Below are positions 42,813-51,721 of a DNA stretch of 64,000 nt, in pieces; position 1 is the stretch's first letter; the number at the start of each line of letters is the position of its first letter. The stretch comes from Massilia mucilaginosa (GTDB taxonomy: Bacteria > Pseudomonadota > Gammaproteobacteria > Burkholderiales > Burkholderiaceae_D), in contig NZ_WHJH01000038.1 of assembly GCF_011682145.1 (NCBI RefSeq), forward strand, positions 1 through 64,000, read 5' to 3'. The translations under genes and the position numbers were made by a program. The notes below the pieces were generated by a model. It was not told the origin of the DNA and did no database searches. It saw nothing but the letters and a program-made list of their open reading frames with translations.

Positions 42813-43580
42813 TCATGCCGCCGCGGCCACGGCGGCCTTGCGGCGGCGGCGCGCGACGGCGCCCAGCACGAAGGTGCCGGCCAGTAGCATGGCGTAGGTG
42901 GACGGTTCCGGCACAGGGGTGACCGGTCCCCACAGGCGGGTCTCGACCTCGAGCGAGAATTGGCCTTGGCGTGCCTTCGCATCCGATATCAGCGAGCCAT
43001 ACAGATTGACGCTGGCCGAGCCCGAATGGTAGCCGAGGCTGTACTCCTTGTAGAATTGTTTCGGCCGCCCCGCGCCAGCGTCGGCAAAAAGAGCACCTTG
43101 CATGCGGACTCGGCTTCCGCTCTGGAAGAAGCGGCCATCGAGTTGCTGCTCGACCTTGCCGACGGCGGTGAAGATCAACTCGGTATTCGGGCTCAGGATG
43201 AATTCGGTGACGCGGCTGCCCTGGTTGAGAAAGCTCAGCGGCGTGTCATCGTACGGCACCGTATGGGTCATGCTCGAATGCGCGAGCAGGGCGGTATCGG
43301 ACAGCGTGCCGCCGGCCGAGCCGGATGCGGTCACGAGCGAGGTGCTTCCCGATGTGCTCAGCTGCTGGATTTGCCCGGCAGCTTCGGTGTAGAGCGAGCG
43401 GATGTCGGTGCCGAAGGTGATCGAGGCATCGATGCCATCGTTCAGGTCGAGGTCGACGAGGCGGTACTGGAATTGCTCGATGCTGGCGCTCGCGGTGCTG
43501 GTGTTGGCCTGGGCGGGCGCCCAGGCGGCGGCCAGCGCGGCCAGGGTGCACAGGGTGCGTTTGTTGACATATTGATGCAT
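42813..43580 (-). CDS. PEP-CTERM sorted exported protein (family member 3)
   Basis: 255 residues from MHQYVNKRTLCTLAALAAAW with signal peptide cut after AQA. PEP-CTERM end: PEPSTYAMLLAGTFVLGAVARRRR (PEPSTYAMLLAG, then VARRRRKAA). The first mature part reads STASASIEQFQYRLVDLDLN DGIDASITFG, matching members 1 and 2 at the same place. The middle part FILSPNTELIFTAVGKVEQQ is the second shared block. A plausible upstream promoter region separates it from the histidine kinase gene. Function unknown. Confidence 0.8.
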   Translation of the reverse strand: MHQYVNKRTLCTLAALAAAWAPAQANTSTASASIEQFQYRLVDLDLNDGIDASITFGTDIRSLYTEAAGQIQQLSTSGSTSLVTASGSAGGTLSDTALLAHSSMTHTVPYDDTPLSFLNQGSRVTEFILSPNTELIFTAVGKVEQQLDGRFFQSGSRVRMQGALFADAGAGRPKQFYKEYSLGYHSGSASVNLYGSLISDAKARQGQFSLEVETRLWGPVTPVPEPSTYAMLLAGTFVLGAVARRRRKAAVAAAA

Positions 43581-43687
43581 GCTTGCCTTTGGGAGCTAGT
43601 GAGTCTGCCGACGGCCGGCAGGATGTTGACTAGAATACATTGCACCGCATCGGTTTAGCATGCTTTTTATGTAACACTGCATGCATG

Positions 43688-45043
43688 TCATGCCATGACG
43701 GCCGACAAGCGCACTTCGAAGCCGCAGCCCTTGCCGCCGAGGCCGGCGACCAGCCGGACGTCGCCGCGCAGGCGCGCGCAAGCTTGCCTGACGATCGCCA
43801 GGCCCAGCCCGGAGCCTGGGGCGTCGTGTCCGCGCCCCCGGTAAAAGCGCTCGAACAGGTGCGGGCGCTGGTCTGGCGCAATGCCGGGGCCGTCGTCGGC
43901 GATCCACAAAACCAGGTCGGCGCCGTCGCGCCGCAGGCCGACCTGCACGCAGCCGCCGGGCGGCACATAGCGCAGGCTATTCTCGAGCAGGTTGATGACG
44001 ATCGAGTGAAACGCGGGCAGCTCCACCGGCCAGTCCAGCCGGTCGGGCGCATCGAGCGACAGGTCCATGCGGCGCGCCAGGGCCAGCGTCATTTGCTGCG
44101 CCAGCAACTGGCGCACGCTGCCGGCCACATCGACCAGTTCGAGCGTGGCCGGCGCCATCTCGTCGAGGGTGGCCAGTTCGAGCAGTTGGCCGGTCAGGTG
44201 CGATGCGCGCGCAATGGCCAGGTTCAGGTGGTCCTGCGCCTGCCGGCGTTCGGCCGGGTCGGCCGCGCGCGCGATGACATGCGCCTGGGTCGAGATCACC
44301 GCCATCGGCGTGCGCAGTTCGTGCGCCGCATCCTCGATGAAGGCGCGTTCGCGCTGGACCTTGCTGCGCAACCTGGCCAGCAGTTCGTCGAAGGCCGCCA
44401 CCAGCGGGCGCAATTCGGCGTAGTGCGGGTCCATCCCGATTGGCGAAAGATCATCGCGCTGGCGCGCACCGATGCGCTCGGCCAGCAGGCGCAAGGGGCG
44501 CAAGCCCTGGCGCACGGCCAGCCACAGGGGCAACACCACGCAGGGCAGGGAAATGAGCAGGTAGGGAACCAGGCCCATCCCCAGGCCGCCGAGGGTGGCC
44601 GTGCTGGCCGGCTTGGGTTCGGCGATGCGCAGCGACCAGGCGGCGGCGTCATGCCGGTAGATCCAGAAAGCGGCGTTGCCGCTGCCGGCGTGGCCTTGCC
44701 GCGCTGCCGGCGGGTCCGATGCGTCCGACGCATACAGCAGGCGGCCCTGGCGGTCCCACAGCGTGAACACCAGGTCGCCCGGCAATATGTTGGCGTCGCG
44801 CCGCACCAGGTTGAGCCAGGTCGCGGTGGTGGCGACCGCGCTGGCCACCTGCCGCGGATCGTCCAGGTCGAGCAGCGCGGCGGACAGGGCCGCCCCGACC
44901 GTGTGCACGCCCGCGTGGCGGTCGGTGTCCCGCTTGAGCTGGACGTATTCGTAAGCCAGCAGCATGCACCACACCAGGAAAAACGCCATGCCCAGCGCGA
45001 CCAGCACGCGCCGCACCAAGGTCGGACGCGGCCAGGCCCTCAT
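43688..45043 (-). CDS. OmpR-type sensor histidine kinase
   Basis: 451 residues from MRAWPRPTLVRRVLVALGMA; this start overlaps the response regulator stop (ATGA at 45040). Two transmembrane segments (about 11-30 and 170-190) bracket a periplasmic sensor region. HAMP-like linker, then HisKA with EDAAHELRTPMAV (His near 240), N-box NLLENSLRYV, and the ATP lid DDGPGIAPDQR and GSGLGLAIV. It should sense an extracytoplasmic signal and phosphorylate the adjacent regulator. An apparent longer frame to 45613 is an overlap artefact. Confidence 0.92.
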   Translation of the reverse strand: MRAWPRPTLVRRVLVALGMAFFLVWCMLLAYEYVQLKRDTDRHAGVHTVGAALSAALLDLDDPRQVASAVATTATWLNLVRRDANILPGDLVFTLWDRQGRLLYASDASDPPAARQGHAGSGNAAFWIYRHDAAAWSLRIAEPKPASTATLGGLGMGLVPYLLISLPCVVLPLWLAVRQGLRPLRLLAERIGARQRDDLSPIGMDPHYAELRPLVAAFDELLARLRSKVQRERAFIEDAAHELRTPMAVISTQAHVIARAADPAERRQAQDHLNLAIARASHLTGQLLELATLDEMAPATLELVDVAGSVRQLLAQQMTLALARRMDLSLDAPDRLDWPVELPAFHSIVINLLENSLRYVPPGGCVQVGLRRDGADLVLWIADDGPGIAPDQRPHLFERFYRGRGHDAPGSGLGLAIVRQACARLRGDVRLVAGLGGKGCGFEVRLSAVMA

Positions 45044-45696
45044 GGCAGCAGCAGGTAGCCGATGCCGCGCGCGGTATGGATGCGCTCGGCGCCGATCTTG
45101 CGCCGCAGGTTGGATATATGCACTTCGATCGCGGCGAAATCGACCGGCTCGCCGAGCGGTTCGAGCCGTTGCGCCAGGGCGCCCTTGGCCACCACCGCGC
45201 CCGGTTCGCGCGCCAGCTCCAGCAAGAGCTGGAATTCGCGCGGCGACAGCTTGAGCGCCTGCCCGCCGAGCTGCGCCAGATGGCGGCGCGGCTCGATCGT
45301 CAGGGTCCCGATGGTCCATTGCTCGCTGGCCTGGCGCGCATAGCGCCGCAGCACCGCGCGCACGCGCGAGATCAATTCTTCGGTGGCAAAGGGTTTGACG
45401 ATCACATCGTCGGCGCCGCCGTCCAGGCCGGCGAGCCGGTCCGCCAGGCTTGAGCGCGCCGTCAACACGATCACCGGCACCGCGCTGGCAGCGCCGCGCC
45501 AGCGCGCCAGCAGGTCGAAACCGCAGCCATCGGGCAGCGACAGGTCGAGCAGCACGCAGTCGACCGCGGTGCCGTGGAAACACGGGGGCGCGTCGGCGGC
45601 GCGGCGCAGCCATTCGCTGCTGATCCCCTCGGCCCGCAGGGCGCCTTGCAGGGCGCGCCCGAAATCGAGATCGTCTTCAATGAGGAGTAGGTGCAT
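45040..45696 (-). CDS. OmpR/PhoB-family response regulator
   Basis: 218 residues; receiver with phospho-acceptor Asp51 (VLLDLSLPDGCGFDLL), Lys in VIVKPF near residue 101, and a winged-helix DNA-binding domain (about 125-215; KLSPREFQLLLELAREPGAV; VHISNLRRKIGAERIHTARG). It is divergent from the lipoprotein hydrolase gene (45860) with 163 nt between starts, so that gene is a possible target along with the pair itself. Confidence 0.94.
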   Translation of the reverse strand: MHLLLIEDDLDFGRALQGALRAEGISSEWLRRAADAPPCFHGTAVDCVLLDLSLPDGCGFDLLARWRGAASAVPVIVLTARSSLADRLAGLDGGADDVIVKPFATEELISRVRAVLRRYARQASEQWTIGTLTIEPRRHLAQLGGQALKLSPREFQLLLELAREPGAVVAKGALAQRLEPLGEPVDFAAIEVHISNLRRKIGAERIHTARGIGYLLLP

Positions 45697-45859
45697 GCGC
45701 CGATTATACCGAGCGCTACCTTAATGCCAGCCAAAGGCCGCGCCGGCGCCGGTCTTTGGGAATCGCAAAGGTTGGCGTTTGCATAATGCACTTGCCGCCT
45801 GCGTCGCCAGGCGCACTTTCGACCAGATCAGCCATGTTTGTTCACTTACCGGAGGCACG

Positions 45860-47404
45860 ATGCCACACGCAATCCCCTTGACCCGCTTTTCGCTACCCAG
45901 CCTGCTACCCGGCGCCGCGCTGGCCCTCCTGCTGGCGGGCTGCGGCGGTTCGTCTTCCCAGACTGCCCAGCCTTCCCGGCCCGGCAAGGACGACAATGCC
46001 TCCGGGCGCGGCGCGCTGCTGCGCAATGCGCCGACCCGCCTGTTGTCGCTGGACCTGGCCGGCGTCGGCACGCAACTGAACAAATTCGGCCCGGCATTGC
46101 TGGAGATGGCCGGTGCACCCCGGTGCGGCATCGATTTTCTGCATATTGCGTACAACACGGTGGGGGCGGCGGGCGAACCGACCACGGCGTCGGCCGCGCT
46201 GATGCTCCCCAGCGGCGCCGATGCCGCCTGCAGCGGTGCCCGCCCGCTGGTGCTGTACGGGCATGGCAGCTCGTTCCAGCGCAAGCTGAACATGGCCGAC
46301 ATCACCGACCTCGGCAACGAAGGCGCGGGCCGGGCCAGCACGCCGGCGGCCCTGTACGCCGCACAGGGCTACATCGTGGTCGCGCCCAACTATGCGGGCT
46401 ACGACAGTTCGGCGTTGAATTACCATCCGCACCATATCGCCGATCAGCAAGCGCAGGACATGATCGACGCCCTCGCCGCCGCGCGCACGGCGCTGGCGCA
46501 ATTGCCACGGCCGGTGGCCGGGAACGGCAAGCTGTTTATCACCGGCTATTCCGAAGGCGGCTACGCGGCCATGGCCACCCACCGCGCCATGCAGGCGGCC
46601 GGCATCACGGTGACGGCGTCGGCGCCGCAAAGCGGCAGCTACGCCGAGAGCCTCGATTACGAGGCGCTCGGAACACCCGGCGCACTGGACGAGCTCGGCG
46701 GGTTTTCGCTGGTCACCCAGCTCCAGCTGGTCATGCAGATCACGGCCTGGCAAAAAGCCTACGGCAATCTGTATGCGGCGCCGGCGGAGGTGTATTCCCC
46801 CGTCTACGCCGGGGCGATGGAAACGCTGTTGCCGTCGACCGGCATGTTGAACACGCTGGTGGCCGACGGAAAATTTCCGAAGTATTTCCTGAGCAATGAG
46901 ATGGCCCATTACGCCGGCCTCGACGCCGCGCAGAAGGCCTACTTCGGCACGCCGGCGCAAAGCCTGATGAACGCCGGCTACCTGGGCCGCGTGCTGGCCG
47001 ACATCGCCGCCAACCCATGCCCGGTGACGTCGGCGCTGGCGCCGCTGGCATGCGCGTCGGCCAATCCGATGCGCGCCGCGTGGCTCAGGAACGACTTGCG
47101 CACCTGGACGCCGACGGCGCCGATGCTGCTGTGCGGCGGCAATGGCGATCCGGAAGTCAGTTTCGCGCATACACGCCTGACGCACGCTTACTTTCAAGCC
47201 CACGGCGGCACGGCGCAGCTGCTCGACGTGGACTCGCCGGCTGGGGCGAACGACCCGTATGCGCGCCCGAAGACGATCTTTGCGTACATCAAACAGGCGC
47301 TGATCGCCAACGGCGACGATCCGGACACAAGCGACAATTACCATGGTTTCGCGGCCAAGGTGGCGTGCGAACTGGCGGCGCGCGATTTCTTCAGCCGCTT
47401 TTAG
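45860..47404 (+). CDS. Lipoprotein alpha/beta hydrolase
   Basis: 514 residues; start chosen at 45860 because a GGAGG ribosome site lies 7 nt upstream. The N-terminus has a lipobox (LALLLAGCGG, Cys28), so the protein is membrane anchored outside the cytoplasm. The nucleophile elbow is GYSEGG (Ser near 231), and PLVLYGHGSSFQRK supplies the oxyanion region; SYAES and the C-terminal LCGGNGDPEVSFAHT region fit the acid and base of the triad. It resembles secretory lipase/esterase-like hydrolases. The substrate is not known. Confidence 0.85.
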   Translation: MPHAIPLTRFSLPSLLPGAALALLLAGCGGSSSQTAQPSRPGKDDNASGRGALLRNAPTRLLSLDLAGVGTQLNKFGPALLEMAGAPRCGIDFLHIAYNTVGAAGEPTTASAALMLPSGADAACSGARPLVLYGHGSSFQRKLNMADITDLGNEGAGRASTPAALYAAQGYIVVAPNYAGYDSSALNYHPHHIADQQAQDMIDALAAARTALAQLPRPVAGNGKLFITGYSEGGYAAMATHRAMQAAGITVTASAPQSGSYAESLDYEALGTPGALDELGGFSLVTQLQLVMQITAWQKAYGNLYAAPAEVYSPVYAGAMETLLPSTGMLNTLVADGKFPKYFLSNEMAHYAGLDAAQKAYFGTPAQSLMNAGYLGRVLADIAANPCPVTSALAPLACASANPMRAAWLRNDLRTWTPTAPMLLCGGNGDPEVSFAHTRLTHAYFQAHGGTAQLLDVDSPAGANDPYARPKTIFAYIKQALIANGDDPDTSDNYHGFAAKVACELAARDFFSRF

Positions 47405-47745
47405 ACTTCAGGCGCTTCCGGGCAGGGCCGGCGTCGGACCCGGCAAGGGTGCGCGCCGGGCTGCGGTTTTCCTTGCGAGAAGGGTTGGGAGGATGGCCGG
47501 CCGCCCCCGTGCGGCAAACTGTCTCGTTCGGACGTCTCGTTTTGTCTCATTCTGTCTCGTTTTGTCTCGTTTTCGTTCGCCTTTGCGCGCCGAAAAAATG
47601 AGACAAAACGAGACAAAACGAGACAAGATGAGACAGCAAAACGAGACAGTTTGCCGCAGGGGGGCGTACCGGCAATACCCTCAGGTGTCCGACGGAATGT
47701 TGATTTGACGTAAGCGCGGATGGCCCCGTGCCCGCGCGGCGCGGC
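47405..47745. other. Intergenic region between convergent hydrolase and membrane-protein genes
   Basis: 341 nt between convergent stops. About half is taken by the long palindrome at 47502-47666; the remaining flanks (47405-47501 and 47667-47745) show no gene, promoter or further repeat. Confidence 0.7.
47502..47666. repeat. 165-bp mirror-symmetric palindrome carrying ten GTCTC/GAGAC units
   Basis: Left arm 47502-47574 and right arm 47591-47666 are imperfect reverse complements with a 16-nt loop. Each arm carries five copies of GTCTC (left) or GAGAC (right), placed 13, 10, 10, 10 nt apart in the left arm and 10, 10, 10, 13 in the right, so the spacing is mirror-symmetric. The outer ends (gcggcaaactgtctcgtt and its complement) are perfect. 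It may be a bidirectional terminator, a nucleoprotein binding site with helical phasing, or a fold-back element. Protein coding across it is not supported. Confidence 0.75.
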
Positions 47746-48327
47746 TTATCGGCGCCGGGCGCGCCACATGGCGGCGAAACGGCGCAGGAAGCGGGCCGGG
47801 CGCGGGCTGTGGCGCCCGCTTTTTGCGCGCTGGCGCCATGCCGCGAACGCGCCGCGCAGGCCCAGCACGCTGCGGCTGGTGCGCCGGTACGCCAGGGTGG
47901 CCTTGAGCGCGCCCACCCATCGATCCTTGAAAGCCATGAACACGCCATGCCAGCGCGCGAACCACGCCAGGGTCAGCAGGCTGGGCAGGGTCAGCGCGTA
48001 CAGCCGCGTGACCGCCGCCGCACCGCCGATCTTGGCCAGCACGATCGTCAGCACGCCGGTGACCATGTGGCCGTTGGCAATGGCGAGCAGGGCCAGCAGT
48101 TTCAGCGGAAACAGCAAGATGGCCGGCAGCACGAAGGCGCACAGGGCCGCGTACGGCGGCAGCGCCCGGATGCGCGCGTCGAGTCCGCGCACCAGCGGCC
48201 AGGCCGCGATGATGGCGCCGAGCCGTTTGCCGGTATCCCACAGCCATTCTTCCAGCAGCAGGGTCAGCGCCGCCAGGTACAGCAGCGGGGCGAGCAGGCG
48301 CGCGCGGGAGCGCTTGGGTTGAGTCAT
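47746..48327 (-). CDS. Hypothetical inner-membrane protein
   Basis: 193 residues from MTQPKRSRARLLAPLLYLAA; the start at 48327 has a GGGAGG ribosome site 4-9 nt upstream. Three or four hydrophobic segments (about 11-30, 64-85, 85-110 and 120-135) and a strongly basic C-terminus (WRQRAKSGRHSPRPARFLRR, then RAR). No family recognised. It is divergent from greB and convergent with the hydrolase lipoprotein. Confidence 0.7.
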   Translation of the reverse strand: MTQPKRSRARLLAPLLYLAALTLLLEEWLWDTGKRLGAIIAAWPLVRGLDARIRALPPYAALCAFVLPAILLFPLKLLALLAIANGHMVTGVLTIVLAKIGGAAAVTRLYALTLPSLLTLAWFARWHGVFMAFKDRWVGALKATLAYRRTSRSVLGLRGAFAAWRQRAKSGRHSPRPARFLRRFAAMWRARRR

Positions 48328-48424
48328 GGTCCTCCCTTTGATTTCATGATACGTGAAAAGATTGCCTGCGCCCAAAACAGGTATCGCCCGGACAGGATGC
48401 GCGCGCGCCATTACAATGGACTGC

Positions 48425-48988
48425 ATGAATAAAGCATTTGTCAAAGAATCGGATAACGACGACGAGGAAGCCATTGCGCTCGCGCAAGCCATTCCTGCGG
48501 GCGCCAAGAATTACATCACCCCGGCTGGCTACCAGCGCATCAAGGATGAGCTGCTGCAACTGATCGACGTCGAACGGCCCGAGGTGGTCAAGGTGGTGCA
48601 CTGGGCGGCGTCCAACGGCGACCGCTCTGAAAACGGCGATTACATCTACGGCAAGCGGCGCCTGCGCCAGATCGACGGGCGCATCCGCTTCCTGACCAAG
48701 CGCATGGATTCGGCCGCCGTGGTCGATCCCAGCGTCCAGCATGGCAACGACCAGATCTTCTTCGGCGCCACTGTCACCTACTGCAACAGTGCGGGCGAGG
48801 AGCACACCGTCACCATCGTCGGCATCGACGAGCTCGATCCGCTGAACGGCAAGATCAGCTGGGTCTCGCCGGTGGCGCGCGCGCTGACCAAGGCGCGCGA
48901 GGGCGATGTGATCACCCTGCAGACGCCGCTCGGCCCCGACGAGCTCGAAGTGCTCGGCGTGCGCTATCCGGCCCCCGCCGCGGACTGA
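48425..48988 (+). CDS. greB: Transcription elongation factor GreB
   Basis: 187 residues; start placed at 48425 (MNKAFVKESDNDDEEA), with an ATG 6 nt earlier as an alternative. The coiled-coil N-terminal domain has YQRIKDELLQLIDVERPEVV and NGDRSENGDYIYGKRRLRQI, with the acidic tip residues that reach the polymerase active site; the C-terminal FKBP-like domain follows (IVGIDELDPLNGKISWVSPV). GreB rescues backtracked RNA polymerase. It lies 24 nt before the DUF3422 gene on the same strand. Confidence 0.93.
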   Translation: MNKAFVKESDNDDEEAIALAQAIPAGAKNYITPAGYQRIKDELLQLIDVERPEVVKVVHWAASNGDRSENGDYIYGKRRLRQIDGRIRFLTKRMDSAAVVDPSVQHGNDQIFFGATVTYCNSAGEEHTVTIVGIDELDPLNGKISWVSPVARALTKAREGDVITLQTPLGPDELEVLGVRYPAPAAD

Positions 48989-49012
48989 TTTTTCATTTTT
49001 AGCGAGTTGCCG

Positions 49013-50344
49013 ATGTCGATTTCCCATGCCACTTTCAACCACGCACTACGAATACCGCTGGCCGCCGAAGTCCATTCGCGCCCCTCGCTGCGCCTGAACG
49101 GCCCCGAAACCTTGACCCACCTGGCGGTGTATGCGCGCCACGGCGACGACGCCGAGGCGCACCAGCTGGCGTCGCAGAACCAGTTGCTGGCCCGCCTGTG
49201 CCTGCATTTCGGGGTGGCGCCGCCGCACCCGGAGGCGCGCTATTTCTTCCACGACTTCGGCAGCTTTCGCCTGCAATGGGAGTCGCACACGGAGTTTTCG
49301 ACCTACACCTTCGCAGAACGGCGCGCGCATCCGGTCGCCGCCGAGCACGCGTTCGATCAGGTGCCGCTGCGCCATGTTCCCGATGAATGGCAGCTGGAAC
49401 TGGAGGGCAAGGTCATGGCCGCCACCCACGTCACCTTGCAGCAGGTGAGCGCCTCGCTGACCGAGATGCGCCATGTGTTTGCCGGCAACCTGCTGGTCGG
49501 CTGCGACAGCCAGAATTTCGCCAAGGTGTGGACCGATTTCGCGATTGCGCCGGACGGCTTCGGCAGGGTGGTGATCCAGGACCTGGGCATGCAGTACCAG
49601 CAGGCTGGCCGCCTGGTGCAGCGCGTGCTGGAAATCGAAACCTACCGCATGATGGCGCTGCTCGGCTTGCCGCAGGCGCAGCTGGCGGCGCCGGTGCTCA
49701 ACGGCATCGAGTCGGAGCTGGCACGGCTGTCGGCCGGCATGAGCGATGGCGGCGACGCGGTATCGGATGCGCTGGCCGACGCGCCCGACAACGAGCGCGA
49801 GCTGCTGCACAAGATCACGGTGCTGGCGGCGCGCATGGAAAAGCTGGCGCTGGAAAACAGTTACCGCTTTGCCGCTTCAAAAGCGTATTACCGGCTGGTG
49901 CAGGCGCGCATCGACGAATTGCGCGAAACGCGCATTCCGGGCGTGCCGACCATCCGCGAATTCATGGACCGGCGCCTGGCCCCGGCCATGAACACCTGCG
50001 AATCGACCGAGCGGCGCCAGCAGGCGCTGGCCGAGCGCATCGGGCGCAGCAACGACCTGCTGCGCACCCGCGTGGGCATCGTGCAGGAGCAGCAGAACCG
50101 CCGCATCCTCGAGTCGCTCAACGCCCGCGCGGCCCAGCAGTTGCGCCTGCAGCAGGCGGTCGAGGGCTTGTCGGTGGTGGCGATTTCCTACTATTCGATC
50201 GGACTGATCGCGTATGCCGGCAAGGCCATGAAGGCGGCCGGCGTGCCGCTCAATCCCGACCTGCTGACCGGCGCGGCCATGCCGGTGATGCTGGCCATCG
50301 TCTGGCTGGGATTGCGGCGCATGCATCACCACGTGAGCCGCTGA
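49013..50344 (+). CDS. DUF3422 family membrane protein
   Basis: 443 residues from MSISHATFNHALRIPLAAEV (an in-frame TTG two codons earlier is not needed). The N-terminal half has the DUF3422 hallmark phrases (HSRPSLRLNGPETLTHLAVY; FHDFGSFRLQWESHTEFSTY) and the C-terminal end has two hydrophobic segments (VEGLSVVAISYYSIGLIAYA and LTGAAMPVMLAIVWLGL). The family is widespread in Proteobacteria and uncharacterised. Its gene directly follows greB and ends immediately against the convergent Asp-box gene. Confidence 0.85.
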   Translation: MSISHATFNHALRIPLAAEVHSRPSLRLNGPETLTHLAVYARHGDDAEAHQLASQNQLLARLCLHFGVAPPHPEARYFFHDFGSFRLQWESHTEFSTYTFAERRAHPVAAEHAFDQVPLRHVPDEWQLELEGKVMAATHVTLQQVSASLTEMRHVFAGNLLVGCDSQNFAKVWTDFAIAPDGFGRVVIQDLGMQYQQAGRLVQRVLEIETYRMMALLGLPQAQLAAPVLNGIESELARLSAGMSDGGDAVSDALADAPDNERELLHKITVLAARMEKLALENSYRFAASKAYYRLVQARIDELRETRIPGVPTIREFMDRRLAPAMNTCESTERRQQALAERIGRSNDLLRTRVGIVQEQQNRRILESLNARAAQQLRLQQAVEGLSVVAISYYSIGLIAYAGKAMKAAGVPLNPDLLTGAAMPVMLAIVWLGLRRMHHHVSR

Positions 50345-51721
50345 TTATTCCCGTACCAGGCTGGCGCGTCCCGGCTGCTGGTCGGGGGTTTTGCCGGAGG
50401 TGAAGATCCAGGAAGTCTTGGCGACGGCCAGGTCCGACCAGCTCAGGCCGTTGTCGTGCGATTCGCTGCGCATCACCGCGCCAATCGGGCAGGCCGGTGG
50501 TTCGCCGCGCCGGACGGCGCTGATGCAGGCTTGCGACACCAGCGGATATTCCAGGGCGAGCACCCTGGCGCGACGGGTGAGGGCGGCGCCCATGCTGTAG
50601 GTCAGTTGCTCGCGCATCAGCGTCGCGCTCACCTTGCGCGGCGGCTCGCTCGGGTACCAGATCTTGTCCGGAAACGGAAAATGGGTGAAGCGCTTGCCGC
50701 CCTGGTCGAGCAAGCTGATGCCGATATACGGAACGCCATTGGCCAGGCCGGCGCTGTTGCAGACCTGTTCCTGCTGCGGACCTGGCGCGGTCGGCAAGCC
50801 CATGATCAAGGACAGCTCCCGGTCCACGCCGATGGCGGCGCGGCCCGGCGCGGCCACGTACGCGACCGAGGCGACCGGCACGAACGGCGGCAGCTTGCCG
50901 CCCGACTGGCGCTGCAAGTCTTCCTCATTGGGCAGCGCTCCGGAGAACACGAATTCGGAGCGGTCGGGCAGGCGGCAGCGCAGCACCAGCTGCTTGCCCT
51001 GGGCCTGCAGGTCGAGCCGTTGCTGGCGCTTGTCGGCGATGACTGCCGCGCCGGGCCTGGCGGCATCGGGCTGGTCCAGCGCCGAGGCGCCGATGGTAAA
51101 CAGCCTGGACGAGCTGGTGATGAGCGGCGCACTCCAGCTTTTGCCCTCGTCGGTGGAGCTCGTCTGCGACACGTGCGACAGCGGTGTGCGGTAAAAATCG
51201 ACATCGGCGTAGTGGCCCCAATGCCAGCGCGTCAGCGCTTCCTCGACCACCCAGGTCCCGCCCAGCACGGCCATGCGCGTATAGCCGGGACGGCTCAGCG
51301 CCTGGCGTGCCGATGCGCGCTCGGCCTGCTGTTCCACAGCGTCGTCGTAATGGGGCTTCGCTTCCAGCGCGCTCAGCTTGCCCTGCACGACGGTGCGGTA
51401 TTGCCCATACGCGGCCCCGCCCGCATGCACGGCGCCGTCCCGCACATGGAAATTGGCGCACATTTCCGCCGGCGTGCCCGAATCGTCGGTGCGGCGCATG
51501 GACGTGATGCCCAGTTCGACCGGCGCGGCCCCGTTCGGCCCCAGATAGCGCGTGGCGTACTGCGTGTCGCAGGTTTCAGGACGATAGCCGGAGGGCGATT
51601 CGCACGGTCCTTCCATCAGGATGCGGCCGCCCTGCGGCAGCAGGCATTCGAGGCGGTCCTGGGCAAAACCCGGCTGGGCGTGCAGGCCCAGCACCAGCGC
51701 GGTCAGGAGGGACGTTTTCAT
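50345..51721 (-). CDS. Secreted Asp-box (BNR-like) protein 1
   Basis: 458 residues from MKTSLLTALVLGLHAQPGFA, which is a signal peptide; two earlier ATGs only lengthen it. Two or more Asp-box motifs (S-x-D-x-G-x-x-W): SSTDEGKSWSAP near residue 200 and SHDNGLSWSDLA near 420, each in a beta-hairpin context. Such motifs occur in beta-propeller proteins including sialidases, but the catalytic residues of sialidases are not seen, so no enzyme activity is inferred. The ATG overlaps the stop of the related protein 2 by four bases. Confidence 0.7.
   Translation of the reverse strand: MKTSLLTALVLGLHAQPGFAQDRLECLLPQGGRILMEGPCESPSGYRPETCDTQYATRYLGPNGAAPVELGITSMRRTDDSGTPAEMCANFHVRDGAVHAGGAAYGQYRTVVQGKLSALEAKPHYDDAVEQQAERASARQALSRPGYTRMAVLGGTWVVEEALTRWHWGHYADVDFYRTPLSHVSQTSSTDEGKSWSAPLITSSSRLFTIGASALDQPDAARPGAAVIADKRQQRLDLQAQGKQLVLRCRLPDRSEFVFSGALPNEEDLQRQSGGKLPPFVPVASVAYVAAPGRAAIGVDRELSLIMGLPTAPGPQQEQVCNSAGLANGVPYIGISLLDQGGKRFTHFPFPDKIWYPSEPPRKVSATLMREQLTYSMGAALTRRARVLALEYPLVSQACISAVRRGEPPACPIGAVMRSESHDNGLSWSDLAVAKTSWIFTSGKTPDQQPGRASLVRE

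Noticed and set aside
43688-45613. 641-codon frame extending the histidine kinase upstream
   Set aside because: The extra part is antiparallel overlap with the response regulator; the ATG at 45043 gives a normal kinase.
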